Shown: positions 18,677 through 27,952, counted from the first letter of the stretch. The stretch: DNA of 39,003 nt from Gammaproteobacteria bacterium (GCA_030432115.1 JAUIHY010000004.1:1-39003); one strand, 5' to 3'. The notes: generated by a model not told the origin, from the sequence alone. Made by a program: numbers and translations.

Positions 18677-20575
18677 TCAGAAGGCTGATTGATTCAACAG
18701 CTCTTCATTGATAAACACTTCTGATTTCTCACGCATGGCAGCAATGATCAGTTGTTGCTCATTGGCTTTGATATTCCGAGCAAGTTGTGCTGATTCTGCT
18801 GACAAGTCTATGCTAGATAAATCAGCATCATTGATGTTTTTTAAGATCACCAATGCCACATCATTTCCGTTAGCATTTTCAATGGTTGCTGTTGGTGTTT
18901 CTGTCGCTTCCAATGTCATGTTGAAAACATTTTTTACCAAAGTAAATGGGTGCTCAGACCCTGATCTTTTGACCGACGTGGCATCTACTACCACCAATTC
19001 ATTGGATTCTGCTACATTTTGTAATGTCAAGTTTTCATCATTGATTTGCGCAATCAGCGTGGCAGCCAAATCATCCGCTTTATTTTTAGCTTTTTGATTT
19101 TTTACCGCTGTTTCGACAGTGTCTTTCACCAAATCAAATGCTTTTAATTCAGCCTCTTTACTTTCATTTAAATGCAAAAAGACAATGTGGGTATCAGAAA
19201 TATTGATCACATCAGAATTTTGCAGGTCATCTTTGACTAAAGAAGAAAAAGCCGCTGCCTTGAAATCTTCATTAGCCGCCAGGCCTTCACCACCATTTCT
19301 ATCGAATAATTCGGTTGTTTTGAGTTCTAAACCCGCCGCTTCGGCAACTGGATCCAAACTGTCTTCAGCATCTAAGACCAAGGCCGCCAATTCACTGGCC
19401 TTGTCCAAAAACAGGTTTTCAGCTTCTTTGGCTTGTAATGCTTGAACAATGTCATCTTTGACCTCTTCAAACAGAGGTGGTTCAGGTAACTTGATGTCAT
19501 TCAACTGAATCAAATGATAACCAAAAGTGGTCTTAACCACATCAGAAATACTGCCAGACTCCATAGCAAACAAAGCATGGTCAAACTCAGCGACCATATC
19601 ACCTGGGTTAACCCAACCCAAATCACCACCCTGTCCAGCTGAGCCAACATCTTGGGACTCAGATTGGGCCAATGTAGCAAAATCTGCACCTTCATCTAAC
19701 TGTTTTTTGATATCTTGAATTTTTACCAAAGCATCATCTGACTCATTAATTAATATATGAGATGCCAGACGTTGTTCTGATTTAACATACAATTCTTTGT
19801 TATTTTCAAAATGAGAAAGTGCTTGCTCATCAGATATTTCTATCCCTGAAGCCACTTCTTCTGCATTCAACTCAATATAATCAACAGCAACCATAGGAGC
19901 AGTCATGTATTGTGCCTTGTTTTCTTCATAATAAGCCAACAACTCATCATCAGTATATGTCACTTCATCCAAGTAATTATTAGGTGAAATTACGGCATAT
20001 TCAAAATCCCTGGTTTGCAAGTTCAAAGCGGCCATGGCTTTCTGTTCGTAAGGTGTAGTGAATGTTGTTACATCTAGTGCATCATTGATGGCAGTGGCCA
20101 CCAAACCATCTATGATTTTTCCCTCTAACACCGCAGACGATTGATTGGTTTGAGCCAAGAATGCAGCATACAGTTCGGTACTGAATTGACCGTTTTCATC
20201 CTTAAAGGTGGCAGCGTCTTCTAAAATATTTCTGATTTCAGCGGCTGTAACCACATAACCATTATCAGAAGCCGCTTGCTTAAACAATTCGTTGTTTATC
20301 ATCGATTCTAAAAAGTTACGTTTCATCATGGGTGAATCAAAATAACTGGGATCAAATCCATCACCAAACTGATTCATTAAATTTTGTCTGTACTGGCCAA
20401 ATTGTTGACTGTAATCATTCAATGAAATTTTTTCTCCATTGACGACCGCAACAGCATCATTACTCGACTGGGTGAAATAGTCTTGCACACCCCACATGGC
20501 AAAAGCCAAAATCAACAACCCCATAATAAAGGTCATTAACAAACCTGAAGATTTTTTTCTGATCCAAGTTAACAT
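18677..20575 (-). CDS. ppiD: Periplasmic folding chaperone PpiD (parvulin-type, inner-membrane anchored)
   Basis: 632 residues from the ATG at 20575 (MLTWIRKKSSGLL), which matches family N-termini and has AGGT upstream; a frame 14 codons longer is rejected. One N-terminal membrane segment (about 13-31) is followed by a SurA_N-like chaperone region, a parvulin domain at roughly 260-360 (EQRLASHILI, GGDLGWVNPGDMV, FGYHLIQLND) and a long C-terminal helical region. It assists outer-membrane and periplasmic protein folding near the Sec translocon. It lies downstream of hupB as in E. coli, but two tRNA genes and a terminator separate them here. Confidence 0.93.
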   Translation of the reverse strand: MLTWIRKKSSGLLMTFIMGLLILAFAMWGVQDYFTQSSNDAVAVVNGEKISLNDYSQQFGQYRQNLMNQFGDGFDPSYFDSPMMKRNFLESMINNELFKQAASDNGYVVTAAEIRNILEDAATFKDENGQFSTELYAAFLAQTNQSSAVLEGKIIDGLVATAINDALDVTTFTTPYEQKAMAALNLQTRDFEYAVISPNNYLDEVTYTDDELLAYYEENKAQYMTAPMVAVDYIELNAEEVASGIEISDEQALSHFENNKELYVKSEQRLASHILINESDDALVKIQDIKKQLDEGADFATLAQSESQDVGSAGQGGDLGWVNPGDMVAEFDHALFAMESGSISDVVKTTFGYHLIQLNDIKLPEPPLFEEVKDDIVQALQAKEAENLFLDKASELAALVLDAEDSLDPVAEAAGLELKTTELFDRNGGEGLAANEDFKAAAFSSLVKDDLQNSDVINISDTHIVFLHLNESKEAELKAFDLVKDTVETAVKNQKAKNKADDLAATLIAQINDENLTLQNVAESNELVVVDATSVKRSGSEHPFTLVKNVFNMTLEATETPTATIENANGNDVALVILKNINDADLSSIDLSAESAQLARNIKANEQQLIIAAMREKSEVFINEELLNQSAF

Positions 20576-20603
20576 GTTCAAAATACCTAAAAAAAAACTA
20601 AAA

Positions 20604-20632
20604 AAAAAGGGTGTCAAAAGACACCCTTTTTA
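20604..20632 (-). terminator. Intrinsic terminator after tRNA-Asp
   Basis: Inverted repeat AAAAAGGGTGTC/GACACCCTTTTT with an AAAA loop and flanking A/T runs, directly after the encoded CCA of tRNA-Asp on the minus strand. It would end the hupB-tRNA-Val-tRNA-Asp transcript before ppiD. Confidence 0.88.
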
Positions 20633-20635
20633 GTA

Positions 20636-20712
20636 TGGCGGAGCGGACGGGACTCGAACCCGCGACCCCCGGCGTGACAGGCCGGTATTCTAACCAACTG
20701 AACTACCGCTCC
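20636..20712 (-). tRNA. tRNA-Asp (anticodon GTC)
   Basis: Full cloverleaf on the minus strand: acceptor GGAGCGG/CCGCTCC, anticodon stem CCGGC/GCCGG, loop CTGTCAC (anticodon GTC), T-loop TTCGAGT, discriminator G, encoded CCA. It lies 5 bp downstream of tRNA-Val and is followed at once by a terminator. Confidence 0.97.
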
Positions 20713-20717
20713 GAATC

Positions 20718-20793
20718 TGGTGGGTGCTGAGGGGATCGAACCCCCGACCCTCGCCTTGTAAGGGCGATGCTCTCCCAGCTGAGCTAAGCACCC
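20718..20793 (-). tRNA. tRNA-Val (anticodon TAC)
   Basis: Full cloverleaf: acceptor GGGTGCT/AGCACCC, anticodon stem TCGCC/GGCGA, loop CTTACAA (anticodon TAC), T-loop TTCGATC, discriminator A, encoded CCA. The mature 5' end is only 14 bp after the hupB stop codon, leaving no room for a separate promoter outside hupB. Confidence 0.97.
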
Positions 20794-20807
20794 GATTCAG
20801 TGGAGCG

Positions 20808-21080
20808 TCAGTTTACTGCATCTTTAAGTGCTTTACCAGCCTTAAATGAAGGAATTTTTGCAGCTTTAATTTCAATGGTTTCGCCAGTACGTGGGTTACG
20901 ACCTTGACGTGCTGCACGCTCTTTTACAGCAAAAGTTCCAAAACCAACAAAAGTCAATTTGTCATCGTTTTTCATGGCATTGGTAATGGTATCTACAACG
21001 GCATCAAATACATCTGAAGCGGTGTTTTGAGAGACATCTGCAGATTCTGCAACTGCTCTGATGAAATCTTGTTTTTTCAT
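20808..21080 (-). CDS. hupB: DNA-binding protein HU
   Basis: 90 residues, the standard HU length. The signature GFGTFAVKERAARQGRNPRTG includes the DNA-binding arm with its proline tip (RNPRTG). The Shine-Dalgarno sequence is AAGGAG. HU dimers bend and compact DNA and bind distorted structures without sequence specificity. A near-consensus promoter lies at 21137-21165. Conserved position between lon and ppiD. Transcription probably runs on into tRNA-Val and tRNA-Asp. Confidence 0.97.
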   Translation of the reverse strand: MKKQDFIRAVAESADVSQNTASDVFDAVVDTITNAMKNDDKLTFVGFGTFAVKERAARQGRNPRTGETIEIKAAKIPSFKAGKALKDAVN

Positions 21081-21136
21081 TTCTTAACTCCTTCGTTCTT
21101 ATTTTTAAATCCGACATTCCGTCGAGAAAGGCGCAT

Positions 21137-21165
21137 TTTATACTAACAATTAGCTTTTATGCCAA
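21137..21165 (-). promoter_or_regulatory. Strong sigma-70-type promoter of hupB (and the tRNAs behind it)
   Basis: On the minus strand TTGGCA (21165-21160), 17-bp spacer, TATAAA (21142-21137), followed by a GC-rich ATGCGCC discriminator of the type seen at growth-rate-controlled stable-RNA promoters. This gives a leader of about 50 nt before hupB. Confidence 0.75.
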
Positions 21166-21259
21166 TTTATTTTAACTATTTTTAAACTTTTTTATTTTTT
21201 TTCATTTTTGGCCAAAAAAGCAGTCTCAAGCTACATGATTTGAAGCACAATTGCCAGCA

Positions 21260-23653
21260 TTAATGGCGGTTTTCTTTCTCAGAAACTTTGGTTTTGACTG
21301 CCGCAGTGGCTTGACGTACATCAGTTACTGATTTTTCAATGGGTACAATCTTGTGTGCCAAAGCCAGGGTCAACACCTCATCAATCCATTTAACTGGAAT
21401 GATCTCCAACTGATTGAGAATGTTGTCAGGCATTTCTTTCAAATCTTTTTCATTCTCCTTAGGAATGATTACTGTTTTGATACCGCCTCGCAATGCAGCC
21501 AATAATTTCTCTTTCAAGCCTCCAATGGCTAACACCCGACCCCGCAAAGTGATTTCACCGGTCATCGCTACGGTCCTTTTGACCGGATTATTGGTTAAAG
21601 CTGAAACCAAAGCTGTACACATACCAATACCAGCACTTGGGCCGTCTTTGGGCGTGGCACCTTCTGGAACATGAATGTGAATGTCATTGGCCTTAAATAA
21701 AGATTCATCAACACCCAATATGTGCGCTCTTGATTTCACAACAGACAAGGCCGCCTGTATTGACTCTTTCATCACATTGCCCAGATGACCTGTGAGTGAT
21801 AACTTACCTGCACCCGGATAAACAGCCGATTCTATTTGCAATAAATCACCGCCCACTTCGGTCCAAGCCAAACCTGTCACCACACCGACTTCATCTTTCT
21901 TTTCTGCCACACCATAACTGAATTTTTGCACGCCTAAAAATTCTGCCACATTTTTAACTGACACATTAAGGGTGTTGATCGACGCTTCAGTGAGGATTTT
22001 CTTGACCGCTTTTCTTGCCACCTTGGCCACTTCACGCTCCAAGCCCCTGACTCCAGATTCTCGGGTGTAAAAACGGACCATTTCTTTGATGGCTGCTTTC
22101 GAAATTTTGACCTCTGACTTACTTAAGCCATGGGCTTTCAATTGTTTGGGTATTAAATAACGTGTGGCAATTTCAATTTTTTCTTCTTCTGTATATCCCG
22201 GTATGCGAATGATCTCCATGCGATCACGCAATGGACCAGGTATATTCAAAGAGTTTGCCGTCGCAATAAACATCACTTCTGAAAGGTCAAAATCGACTTC
22301 CAAATAATGATCAGCAAAAGCATTGTTTTGCTCTGGATCCAACACTTCTAATAGCGCTGCTGCTGGGTCACCTCTAAAATCTCGGGACATTTTGTCCAAT
22401 TCATCCAATATCATCACTGGATTACACTTTTTTACTTTACTCAAGTTTTGTATCACACGACCTGGCATGGAACCAATGTAGGTTCGTCTGTGACCACGAA
22501 TTTCTGATTCATCAGAAACGCCTCCCAAAGAAAAGCGACTGAATGACCTGTTGGTTGCTTTGGCAATCGACTTGCCGAGAGAAGTTTTTCCGACACCTGG
22601 CGGGCCCACCAAACACATAATGGCGCCTTTCATTTTAGGTGTGCGCTGTTGCACTGCCAAATACTCTAAAATTCGCTCTTTAATTTCATCCAAACCATAG
22701 TGATCTTCGTCCAACACTTTCTTGGCATAGGCCAAATCAAGCTTAAGCTCAGAGCGTTGCTCCCATGGCAATGCCAACACCGTGTCCAAGTAGTTTCTGA
22801 CCACCGTGGCTTCTGCCGACATGGGTGGCATCATTTGTAATTTTTTGAATTCTGAATCCACCTTTTCTTTGGCCGCTTTAGGCAAAGGCGTCTGGCTGAT
22901 TTTTTGCTCTAATTCACCGTATTCTGAATTGGTTTCATCAATATCAGTCAACTCTTTTTTGATGGCTTTGATTTGCTCATTCAAATAGTATTCACGCTGA
23001 TTTTTCTCAATTTGCCCTTTCACACGACCACGGATTTTTTTCTCCATCACCAACATTTCCAACTCTTTTTCTATCAAAGTCAAAATGTACTCAAGGCGGG
23101 CTTTGGCATCGAGAATTTCTAAAATCGTTTGTTTTTCTTGGTGTTTGATTTGTAAATGAGCAGAAACGGTATCAGTTAACTTTTGGAAGCTTTCTATGCT
23201 GCCAATGTTATTCAGAATTTCTTTGGGTATCTTTTTATGCTTGTTTACATAATCTGCAAATCGCTCTCGCAATGCACGTTTCAGTGCCGCCGTTTCGGCA
23301 TTGTTTTCAGGTTCAATGCAACGTAACTCTTGGTAGTCAGCCTGAAAAAATTCTTGATCAACCAAGCCTTGAAGTTGCACTCGGGTTTTGCCTTCTATCA
23401 ACACTTTGTGGGTGCCGTCTTGAAGCTTCACCATTTGCAATATGGAAGACAAAGTACCCATTTCAAACACGTCATCTACTGTGGGTTGATCTTCTTCTGG
23501 GTGTCGCTGAGCCACCAGAATCACGGGCGAATTGTCTTTCATCGCCGTTTCTAGTGCTTTGATGGATTTTTCCCTGCCAACAAACAAGGGAACCACCATA
23601 CCAGGGAATACCACCACATCTCTCAGTGGCAATACAGATGTTTTCATTGTCAT
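21260..23653 (-). CDS. lon: ATP-dependent protease Lon
   Basis: 797 residues from the ATG at 23653 (MTMKTSVLPLRDVVVFPG); the ATG at 23647 is equally possible. A longer frame to 23722 would overlap clpX and lacks homology-like sequence. N-terminal substrate-binding domain (about 5-200), coiled coil, AAA+ module with Walker A GPPGVGKTS near residue 350 and Walker B VMILDELDK, then a serine protease domain with the catalytic Ser in DGPSAGIGM and a Lys in the following helix region. It degrades misfolded and regulatory proteins in the cytosol. It starts 13 bp after clpX. Confidence 0.97.
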   Translation of the reverse strand: MTMKTSVLPLRDVVVFPGMVVPLFVGREKSIKALETAMKDNSPVILVAQRHPEEDQPTVDDVFEMGTLSSILQMVKLQDGTHKVLIEGKTRVQLQGLVDQEFFQADYQELRCIEPENNAETAALKRALRERFADYVNKHKKIPKEILNNIGSIESFQKLTDTVSAHLQIKHQEKQTILEILDAKARLEYILTLIEKELEMLVMEKKIRGRVKGQIEKNQREYYLNEQIKAIKKELTDIDETNSEYGELEQKISQTPLPKAAKEKVDSEFKKLQMMPPMSAEATVVRNYLDTVLALPWEQRSELKLDLAYAKKVLDEDHYGLDEIKERILEYLAVQQRTPKMKGAIMCLVGPPGVGKTSLGKSIAKATNRSFSRFSLGGVSDESEIRGHRRTYIGSMPGRVIQNLSKVKKCNPVMILDELDKMSRDFRGDPAAALLEVLDPEQNNAFADHYLEVDFDLSEVMFIATANSLNIPGPLRDRMEIIRIPGYTEEEKIEIATRYLIPKQLKAHGLSKSEVKISKAAIKEMVRFYTRESGVRGLEREVAKVARKAVKKILTEASINTLNVSVKNVAEFLGVQKFSYGVAEKKDEVGVVTGLAWTEVGGDLLQIESAVYPGAGKLSLTGHLGNVMKESIQAALSVVKSRAHILGVDESLFKANDIHIHVPEGATPKDGPSAGIGMCTALVSALTNNPVKRTVAMTGEITLRGRVLAIGGLKEKLLAALRGGIKTVIIPKENEKDLKEMPDNILNQLEIIPVKWIDEVLTLALAHKIVPIEKSVTDVRQATAAVKTKVSEKENRH

Positions 23654-23666
23654 GTTTTTGCTCTGC

Positions 23667-24926
23667 TTATTCTGTCCCTTGATTGGGAATGGCACCGTAA
23701 ACGATGTAAGGGCTGTTGCCATCTTCTATAACAGCACGGTCAATAACCACTTTTTCTACATTGTCTAAATCAGGTAAATCGTACATGATATCCAACAGGG
23801 CGTTTTCCATTATGGTTCTTAAACCGCGTGCCCCAGTTTTTCGAGACAAAGCCAAAGTGGCGATGGACTCGTAAGCATCTTCCCTGATTTCTAATTCCAC
23901 ATTTTCCATGTCAAACAAGCGCATGAATTGTTTAGAAATTGCATTTTTTGGCTCTTTCAATATCCTAACCAATGCATCTTTATCCAACCTTTCCAAGGTG
24001 GCCGAAACAGGTAACCTACCCACAAACTCTGGAATCAAGCCAAATTTAACCAAATCATCAGCTTCCAGTCCTTTGAACAAAGCCAATTCTTCTTCATGTT
24101 CTTTTTGAGATGCCACTGTAGCAGAGAATCCTATACCTGTTTTCACAGAACGTTCCTGAATGATTTTCTCCAATCCAGAAAAAGCACCACCACAGATGAA
24201 CAATATGTTTTTGGTATTCACTTGCAAAAATTCTTGCTGCGGATGCTTCCTACCACCTTGTGGCGGAATCGAAGCCACGGTGCCTTCAATTAATTTCAAC
24301 AACGCTTGTTGAACACCTTCGCCAGAAACATCTCGCGTGATTGAAGGGTTTTCTGATTTGCGTGACACCTTGTCTATTTCATCAATATAAATGATGCCAG
24401 ACTCTGCTTTTTCTACATCGTAATCACAATTTTGTAATAATTTTTGAATGATGTTTTCAACATCTTCACCCACATAACCAGCTTCAGTCAAAGTGGTGGC
24501 ATCCGCAATGGTGAATGGAACATTCAAGATTCGTGCCAATGTTTCGGCCAACAACGTTTTACCAGAGCCTGTAGGGCCTACCAATAAGATGTTTGATTTT
24601 GAAAGCTCAACCTCAGAACCGTCGGTATAGTTAGAGCGTATTCTTTTGTAATGGTTATAAACCGCAACAGCCAATACTTTTTTGGCAGTTTCTTGGCCAA
24701 TAACATAATCATTGAGCAATTCATGAATTCGCTTGGGTGTAGGCAAATCTTCCAAGCCTTCAGACAGGTTCTCTTCTATTTCGTCACGAATGATTTCATT
24801 ACACAAATCCACACATTCATCACAAATAAAGACACTGGGCCCTGCGATCAATTTGGTCACTTCTTGCTGGTTTTTTCCACAAAAACTGCAATGCTTGATT
24901 TCTTCAATTCCTCTGTCTTCGCTCAT
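23667..24926 (-). CDS. clpX: ClpX, ATPase subunit of ClpXP
   Basis: 419 residues. N-terminal C4 zinc-binding domain (CSFCGKNQ ... CDECVDLC), Walker A GPTGSGKT near residue 117, pore loop GYVGEDVE, Walker [10 protein letters not shown], a GIGFSA loop that docks on ClpP, and a C-terminal sensor-2 region ([11 protein letters not shown]). It unfolds tagged substrates and feeds them to ClpP. It lies 205 bp after clpP, with a hairpin and its own near-consensus promoter between. That promoter sits so close to the ATG that the transcript may be leaderless. Confidence 0.97.
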   Translation of the reverse strand: MSEDRGIEEIKHCSFCGKNQQEVTKLIAGPSVFICDECVDLCNEIIRDEIEENLSEGLEDLPTPKRIHELLNDYVIGQETAKKVLAVAVYNHYKRIRSNYTDGSEVELSKSNILLVGPTGSGKTLLAETLARILNVPFTIADATTLTEAGYVGEDVENIIQKLLQNCDYDVEKAESGIIYIDEIDKVSRKSENPSITRDVSGEGVQQALLKLIEGTVASIPPQGGRKHPQQEFLQVNTKNILFICGGAFSGLEKIIQERSVKTGIGFSATVASQKEHEEELALFKGLEADDLVKFGLIPEFVGRLPVSATLERLDKDALVRILKEPKNAISKQFMRLFDMENVELEIREDAYESIATLALSRKTGARGLRTIMENALLDIMYDLPDLDNVEKVVIDRAVIEDGNSPYIVYGAIPNQGTE

Positions 24927-24931
24927 TTCGC

Positions 24932-24960
24932 TGTATAGATTAGTTAAGTTTATATGACAA
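24932..24960 (-). promoter_or_regulatory. Probable clpX promoter, immediately before the start codon
   Basis: On the minus strand TTGTCA (24960-24955), 17-bp spacer, TATACA (24937-24932). The expected start of transcription falls on or next to the A of the clpX ATG at 24926, and no Shine-Dalgarno sequence precedes that ATG. Confidence 0.5.
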
Positions 24961-25089
24961 TATCATACAAAATTCACCTCATAATATCGATCATTTGGGA
25001 GAATTTTGCTTTACTGTTTTTGAATATGTGGGAATTGTCTGAATATTCAAGACAATTTTCTTCTCAATGACAAATTGGGGGAATCATCA

Positions 25090-25118
25090 GCCGAAGAACA
25101 AAGCACATGTTCTTCGGC
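25090..25118 (-). other. Hairpin in the clpP-clpX intergenic region
   Basis: Perfect 10-bp stem GCCGAAGAAC/GTTCTTCGGC with a 9-base loop, 14 bp after the clpP stop. There is no T run on the minus strand, so it is a poor classical terminator. It may be an attenuator or an mRNA-stabilising end. Confidence 0.6.
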
Positions 25119-25131
25119 CAATAAATGGTCA

Positions 25132-25737
25132 TTATCTTTGGGTGATCACTTGATCAATGATGCCATATTCTTTGGCCTCTTCAGCACCTAAGAAATGGTC
25201 TCTGTCAGTGTCTTTTTCTACTTTTTCAATGGGTTGGCCAGAATGTTTCGCCATCAACTCATTCATCTTTCCTTTGATTTTCAACATCTCACGAGCATGA
25301 ATATCAATATCAGAGGCTTGACCTTGAAAACCACCCAATGGTTGGTGGATCATCACCCGGGCATTGGGCAAAGCATATCGTTTACCTGCAGTACCTGCAT
25401 TCAACAAAAAAGCACCCATACTGGCGGCTTGTCCAATACACATGGTACTGACATCCGGTTTGATGAATTGCATGGTGTCATAAATCGACATCCCGGAAGT
25501 GATCACACCACCGGGGCTGTTAATGTACATATTGATGTCTTTATCAGGATTTTCTGCCTCTAAAAACAACAATTGAGCAACAACCAGATTGGCCATATGA
25601 TCATCAATTGGGCCCACCAAGAAAATGATGCGCTCTTTCAGCAACCGTGAATATATGTCATAAGAACGTTCACCTCTGGCAGTGCGTTCTACCACCATCG
25701 GGATTAAATTCATTGCTTCTTTGTTTTCAAAGGTCAT
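25132..25737 (-). CDS. clpP: ClpP, proteolytic subunit of ClpXP
   Basis: 201 residues. GAGGAA precedes the ATG. The catalytic Ser is in [11 protein letters not shown] and the His in MIHQPLGG; the Asp follows about 50 residues later. The oxyanion-hole glycines in YINSPGG are present. The N-terminal stretch before [11 protein letters not shown] resembles the removable propeptide of other ClpP proteins. It is a tetradecameric serine protease in the cytosol. It follows tig by 17 bp. Confidence 0.97.
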   Translation of the reverse strand: MTFENKEAMNLIPMVVERTARGERSYDIYSRLLKERIIFLVGPIDDHMANLVVAQLLFLEAENPDKDINMYINSPGGVITSGMSIYDTMQFIKPDVSTMCIGQAASMGAFLLNAGTAGKRYALPNARVMIHQPLGGFQGQASDIDIHAREMLKIKGKMNELMAKHSGQPIEKVEKDTDRDHFLGAEEAKEYGIIDQVITQR

Positions 25738-25754
25738 GATCAGTTCCTCACAAA

Positions 25755-27056
25755 TCAGGCTTTTGGCTTCATAATATCATCAAAAGATTTTTTATCTTCA
25801 ACGATAGACACTTGAGACTCTACCCATTCCATCACTTGAGCTTCCATGACATTTTGTTCAACACCAGACATCAATTCAGGGGTCTTGTAATACATTTGAA
25901 CCACTTCTTCTGGTTTTTCAAATGTCTGAGCCATCTCATTGATTTGTTCACGCACTTTAGCAAAGTCGGTTTTGATGTCTTGCTCTTTGGCGATGTTTTG
26001 CAAAATCAACGTGTTCAAAATGCGGTTAGAAGCTTGCTCTTTAAAGGCGTCTGCTTCAGGCAATGGTGCATCTTGAATACCCATTTGTTTTGCTCTTTGT
26101 ACTTCTTGCTCCGCCATATGCTGACTTTCACGCTTGACCATAGACTCAGGCAATAGAGTGCCTTCACAAGCACCACGCAAAGCAGCCAAGGCATTGTTTT
26201 TAAAGTCCATTGAAATGGATTGTTTCAATTCACGCTCTAAGTTTTTGCGGATGTCGCTCTTGAATTCTTCTACTTCACCACTTTCAACGCCAAATGATTT
26301 CACAAATTCTTCATCAACTTTTGGCAATTTGGCTTTTCTTACATCGGCAACATCAAATGACACCGTGGCTTTTTTACCAGCCAATTCCGCTACATTGAAG
26401 TCAGCAGGGAAATCAACTTCTACTTCAGCAGATTCTTTGACTTTCAAACCGATGATGGCTTTTTTCAATTCAGCAGGGATGTTGCTTTCACCTAACAAAA
26501 CACCCATTTTTTCGGTGCCTTCTGCAGGGTATGCAACTTCACCTGATGTTTTGTACTCTATGGTAACCAAGTCACTGTTAGCAATCTTGCCTTTACTTTC
26601 TTTCCAGTCTTGCTTTTGCTTTTGCAAGTTAGCTATCATGCCATCAATGTCTTTATCAGTGATTTCAGCCGCCATTTTTTCAACTTTTAATGCGCTGTAA
26701 TCAATACTTGGAACTTCAGGCATCAATTCAACTTTGGCTTTGAAAGCAAAACCGCCGTCTTCCTTGTCATCCGCCTCAGTCACTTCAGGAGCCGCGACAA
26801 TGTTTAATTCATTGTCTTTTAACGCTTGCTCGATGGAGTTTTGCATCATTTCGCCCAACACTTCTTGACGAGCGTGCTGACCAAATCGTTGCTTCAAAAT
26901 ATTTTTTGGCACTTTGCCTTGTCTGAATCCTTTCAATCGAACTTCTTTTCCAAGCTCAACCAATTTGGCATCTACTTTTGATTGAATTGCATCTGCTGCT
27001 AAATCGATGTTAACAATTCTTTCCAAGCCTTCTGACTGATCAATAGAGATTTGCAT
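25755..27056 (-). CDS. tig: Trigger factor
   Basis: 433 residues, the family length. The N-terminal ribosome-binding domain carries the GFRQGKVP signature (about 43-50). The middle is an FKBP-type PPIase domain (about 155-245) and the C-terminal arms are helical. It binds ribosomal protein uL23 and shields nascent chains. GGAG precedes the ATG. It starts 32 bp after the CCA of tRNA-Leu, with no terminator between, so the tRNA operon probably continues into tig and clpP. Confidence 0.97.
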   Translation of the reverse strand: MQISIDQSEGLERIVNIDLAADAIQSKVDAKLVELGKEVRLKGFRQGKVPKNILKQRFGQHARQEVLGEMMQNSIEQALKDNELNIVAAPEVTEADDKEDGGFAFKAKVELMPEVPSIDYSALKVEKMAAEITDKDIDGMIANLQKQKQDWKESKGKIANSDLVTIEYKTSGEVAYPAEGTEKMGVLLGESNIPAELKKAIIGLKVKESAEVEVDFPADFNVAELAGKKATVSFDVADVRKAKLPKVDEEFVKSFGVESGEVEEFKSDIRKNLERELKQSISMDFKNNALAALRGACEGTLLPESMVKRESQHMAEQEVQRAKQMGIQDAPLPEADAFKEQASNRILNTLILQNIAKEQDIKTDFAKVREQINEMAQTFEKPEEVVQMYYKTPELMSGVEQNVMEAQVMEWVESQVSIVEDKKSFDDIMKPKA

Positions 27057-27088
27057 CTTTACTCCAAAGTTTTCTAATTCAATAAATA

Positions 27089-27173
<85 letters not shown>

Positions 27174-27262
27174 ATGTTTGTTGTATATGGGGCAATTGAA
27201 AATAAAATTCAAGATGCCAACACCCCCAAGGGGGATACATATATTTTGATGAGAAGAATGAA

Positions 27263-27339
27263 TGGGGTGGCCGATGGGGCTCGAACCCACGACAACCAGA
27301 ATCACAATCTGGCGCTCTACCAACTGAACTACGGCCACC
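27263..27339 (-). tRNA. tRNA-His (anticodon GTG)
   Basis: Anticodon stem CCAGA/TCTGG with loop TTGTGAT (anticodon GTG). The extra 5' G (-1) pairs with discriminator C, the hallmark of histidine tRNA. Encoded CCA. The 90-bp spacer to tRNA-Leu contains a CCCCC-AA-GGGGG palindrome. Confidence 0.97.
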
Positions 27340-27353
27340 ATATCAACCCCGCC

Positions 27354-27430
27354 TGGCGCGCCCGGCAGGACTCGAACCTGCAACCCTCGGCTTAGAAGGC
27401 CGATGCTCTATCCGGTTGAGCTACGGGCGC
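27354..27430 (-). tRNA. tRNA-Arg (anticodon TCT)
   Basis: Acceptor GCGCCCG/CGGGCGC, anticodon stem TCGGC/GCCGA with loop CTTCTAA (anticodon TCT, reads AGA), T-loop TTCGAGT, discriminator G, encoded CCA. It lies 14 bp before tRNA-His in the same run. Confidence 0.97.
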
Positions 27431-27447
27431 ATTGCGGTTTTAATTAA

Positions 27448-27524
27448 TGGTCGGGGTAGAGAGATTCGAACTCCCGACCCACTGCTCCCAAAGCAGTTGC
27501 GCTACCAGGCTGCGCTATACCCCG
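27448..27524 (-). tRNA. tRNA-Pro (anticodon TGG)
   Basis: Acceptor CGGGGTA/TACCCCG, anticodon stem ACTGC/GCAGT with loop TTTGGGA (anticodon TGG), T-loop TTCGAAT, discriminator A, encoded CCA. First gene of the Pro-Arg-His-Leu-tig run, an order also found next to tig in Pseudomonas (from memory). Confidence 0.97.
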
Positions 27525-27562
27525 ACTGGTCTTACTTCACTCATTTCATCAAGCTGGCGAAT

Positions 27563-27589
27563 TTTATACGTTCACCACCTCAAGTTCAA
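27563..27589 (-). promoter_or_regulatory. Probable promoter of the tRNA-Pro-Arg-His-Leu(-tig) unit
   Basis: On the minus strand TTGAAC (27589-27584), a short 15-bp spacer, TATAAA (27568-27563), then ATTCGCC, a GC-rich discriminator typical of stringently controlled stable-RNA promoters. It lies about 38 bp before the tRNA-Pro 5' end. Confidence 0.5.
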
Positions 27590-27663
27590 TCATAAAATAA
27601 GTTTTATTCTTCGCCTCCTTGGCAAAGTTTTTGGTCATTGATAGTTACCAACGACCGGTAAAA

Positions 27664-27741
27664 TGGCGCGCCCGGAAGGATTCGAACCTCCGACCACCTG
27701 GTTCGTAGCCAGGTACTCTGATCCAACTGAGCTACGGGCGC
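27664..27741 (-). tRNA. tRNA-Arg (anticodon ACG)
   Basis: Acceptor GCGCCCG/CGGGCGC, anticodon stem CCTGG/CCAGG with loop CTACGAA (anticodon ACG), T-loop TTCGAAT, discriminator G, encoded CCA. The wobble A34 is the substrate of TadA, encoded at 4971-5462. Downstream of csrA and tRNA-Ser, as in E. coli. Confidence 0.97.
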
Positions 27742-27827
27742 TCAAGGGTTGCGAATTATGTTGTTTTTAAAATTTAAAGTCAACACTAATTCTCACTTTT
27801 TTTCACCTCACCCACAAAGGCAGTGTG

Positions 27828-27934
27828 AAAATGGCGGAGAGTGAGGGATGTATAAAAAACGTCCTGTTTTTTACCCCTTCGGGGCGCCTTCGGCGTGAAA
27901 AATCGTTCCAGACGATTTTTTTGAACCTCGGGAC
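27828..27934 (-). pseudogene. tRNA-Ser 3'-end fragment split by repeat copy B
   Basis: Positions 27828-27849 are a perfect 22-base direct repeat of 27987-28008, the 3' end of the intact tRNA-Ser (CCA, acceptor strand, 3' T-stem) plus a few flanking bases. After the repeat insert, 27921-27934 again resembles the T-loop and 5' T-stem of tRNA-Ser (TTGAACCTCG against TTGAACCCTCG). So a tRNA-Ser T-arm appears to have been split in its loop. The rest of the tRNA is not recognisable. Confidence 0.7.
27850..27920 (-). repeat. Four-hairpin repeat element, copy B
   Basis: H1 is 27853-27873 (TAAAAAAC/GTTTTTTA, loop GTCCT). H2 is 27874-27884 (CCCC/GGGG, loop TTC). H3 is 27885-27895 (CGCC/GGCG, loop TTC). 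H4 is 27898-27920 (AAAAATCGT/ACGATTTTT, loop TCCAG, 9 perfect pairs). The hairpins are in direct succession with almost no spacer. Same order and apices as copies A and C, with different stems. Strand given is that of the neighbouring tRNA-Ser. Confidence 0.85.
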
Positions 27935-27952
27935 TTCACCGTCACCATCCAA

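Noticed and set aside
23654-23722. Longer N-terminus for Lon
   Set aside because: The extra residues overlap clpX and lack resemblance to Lon. The ATG at 23653 or 23647 restores the normal family start.
25090-25118. Intrinsic terminator of clpP
   Set aside because: The stem is strong but no T run follows on the transcribed strand, so I list it as a hairpin only.
27221-27240. Degenerate copy of the four-hairpin element between tRNA-His and tRNA-Leu
   Set aside because: Only one CCCCC-AA-GGGGG palindrome is present. The TCCAG apex and the other hairpins are missing.
27174-27395. Open frames running across the tRNA cluster
   Set aside because: They translate tRNA sequences on one strand or the other and have no coding signal.
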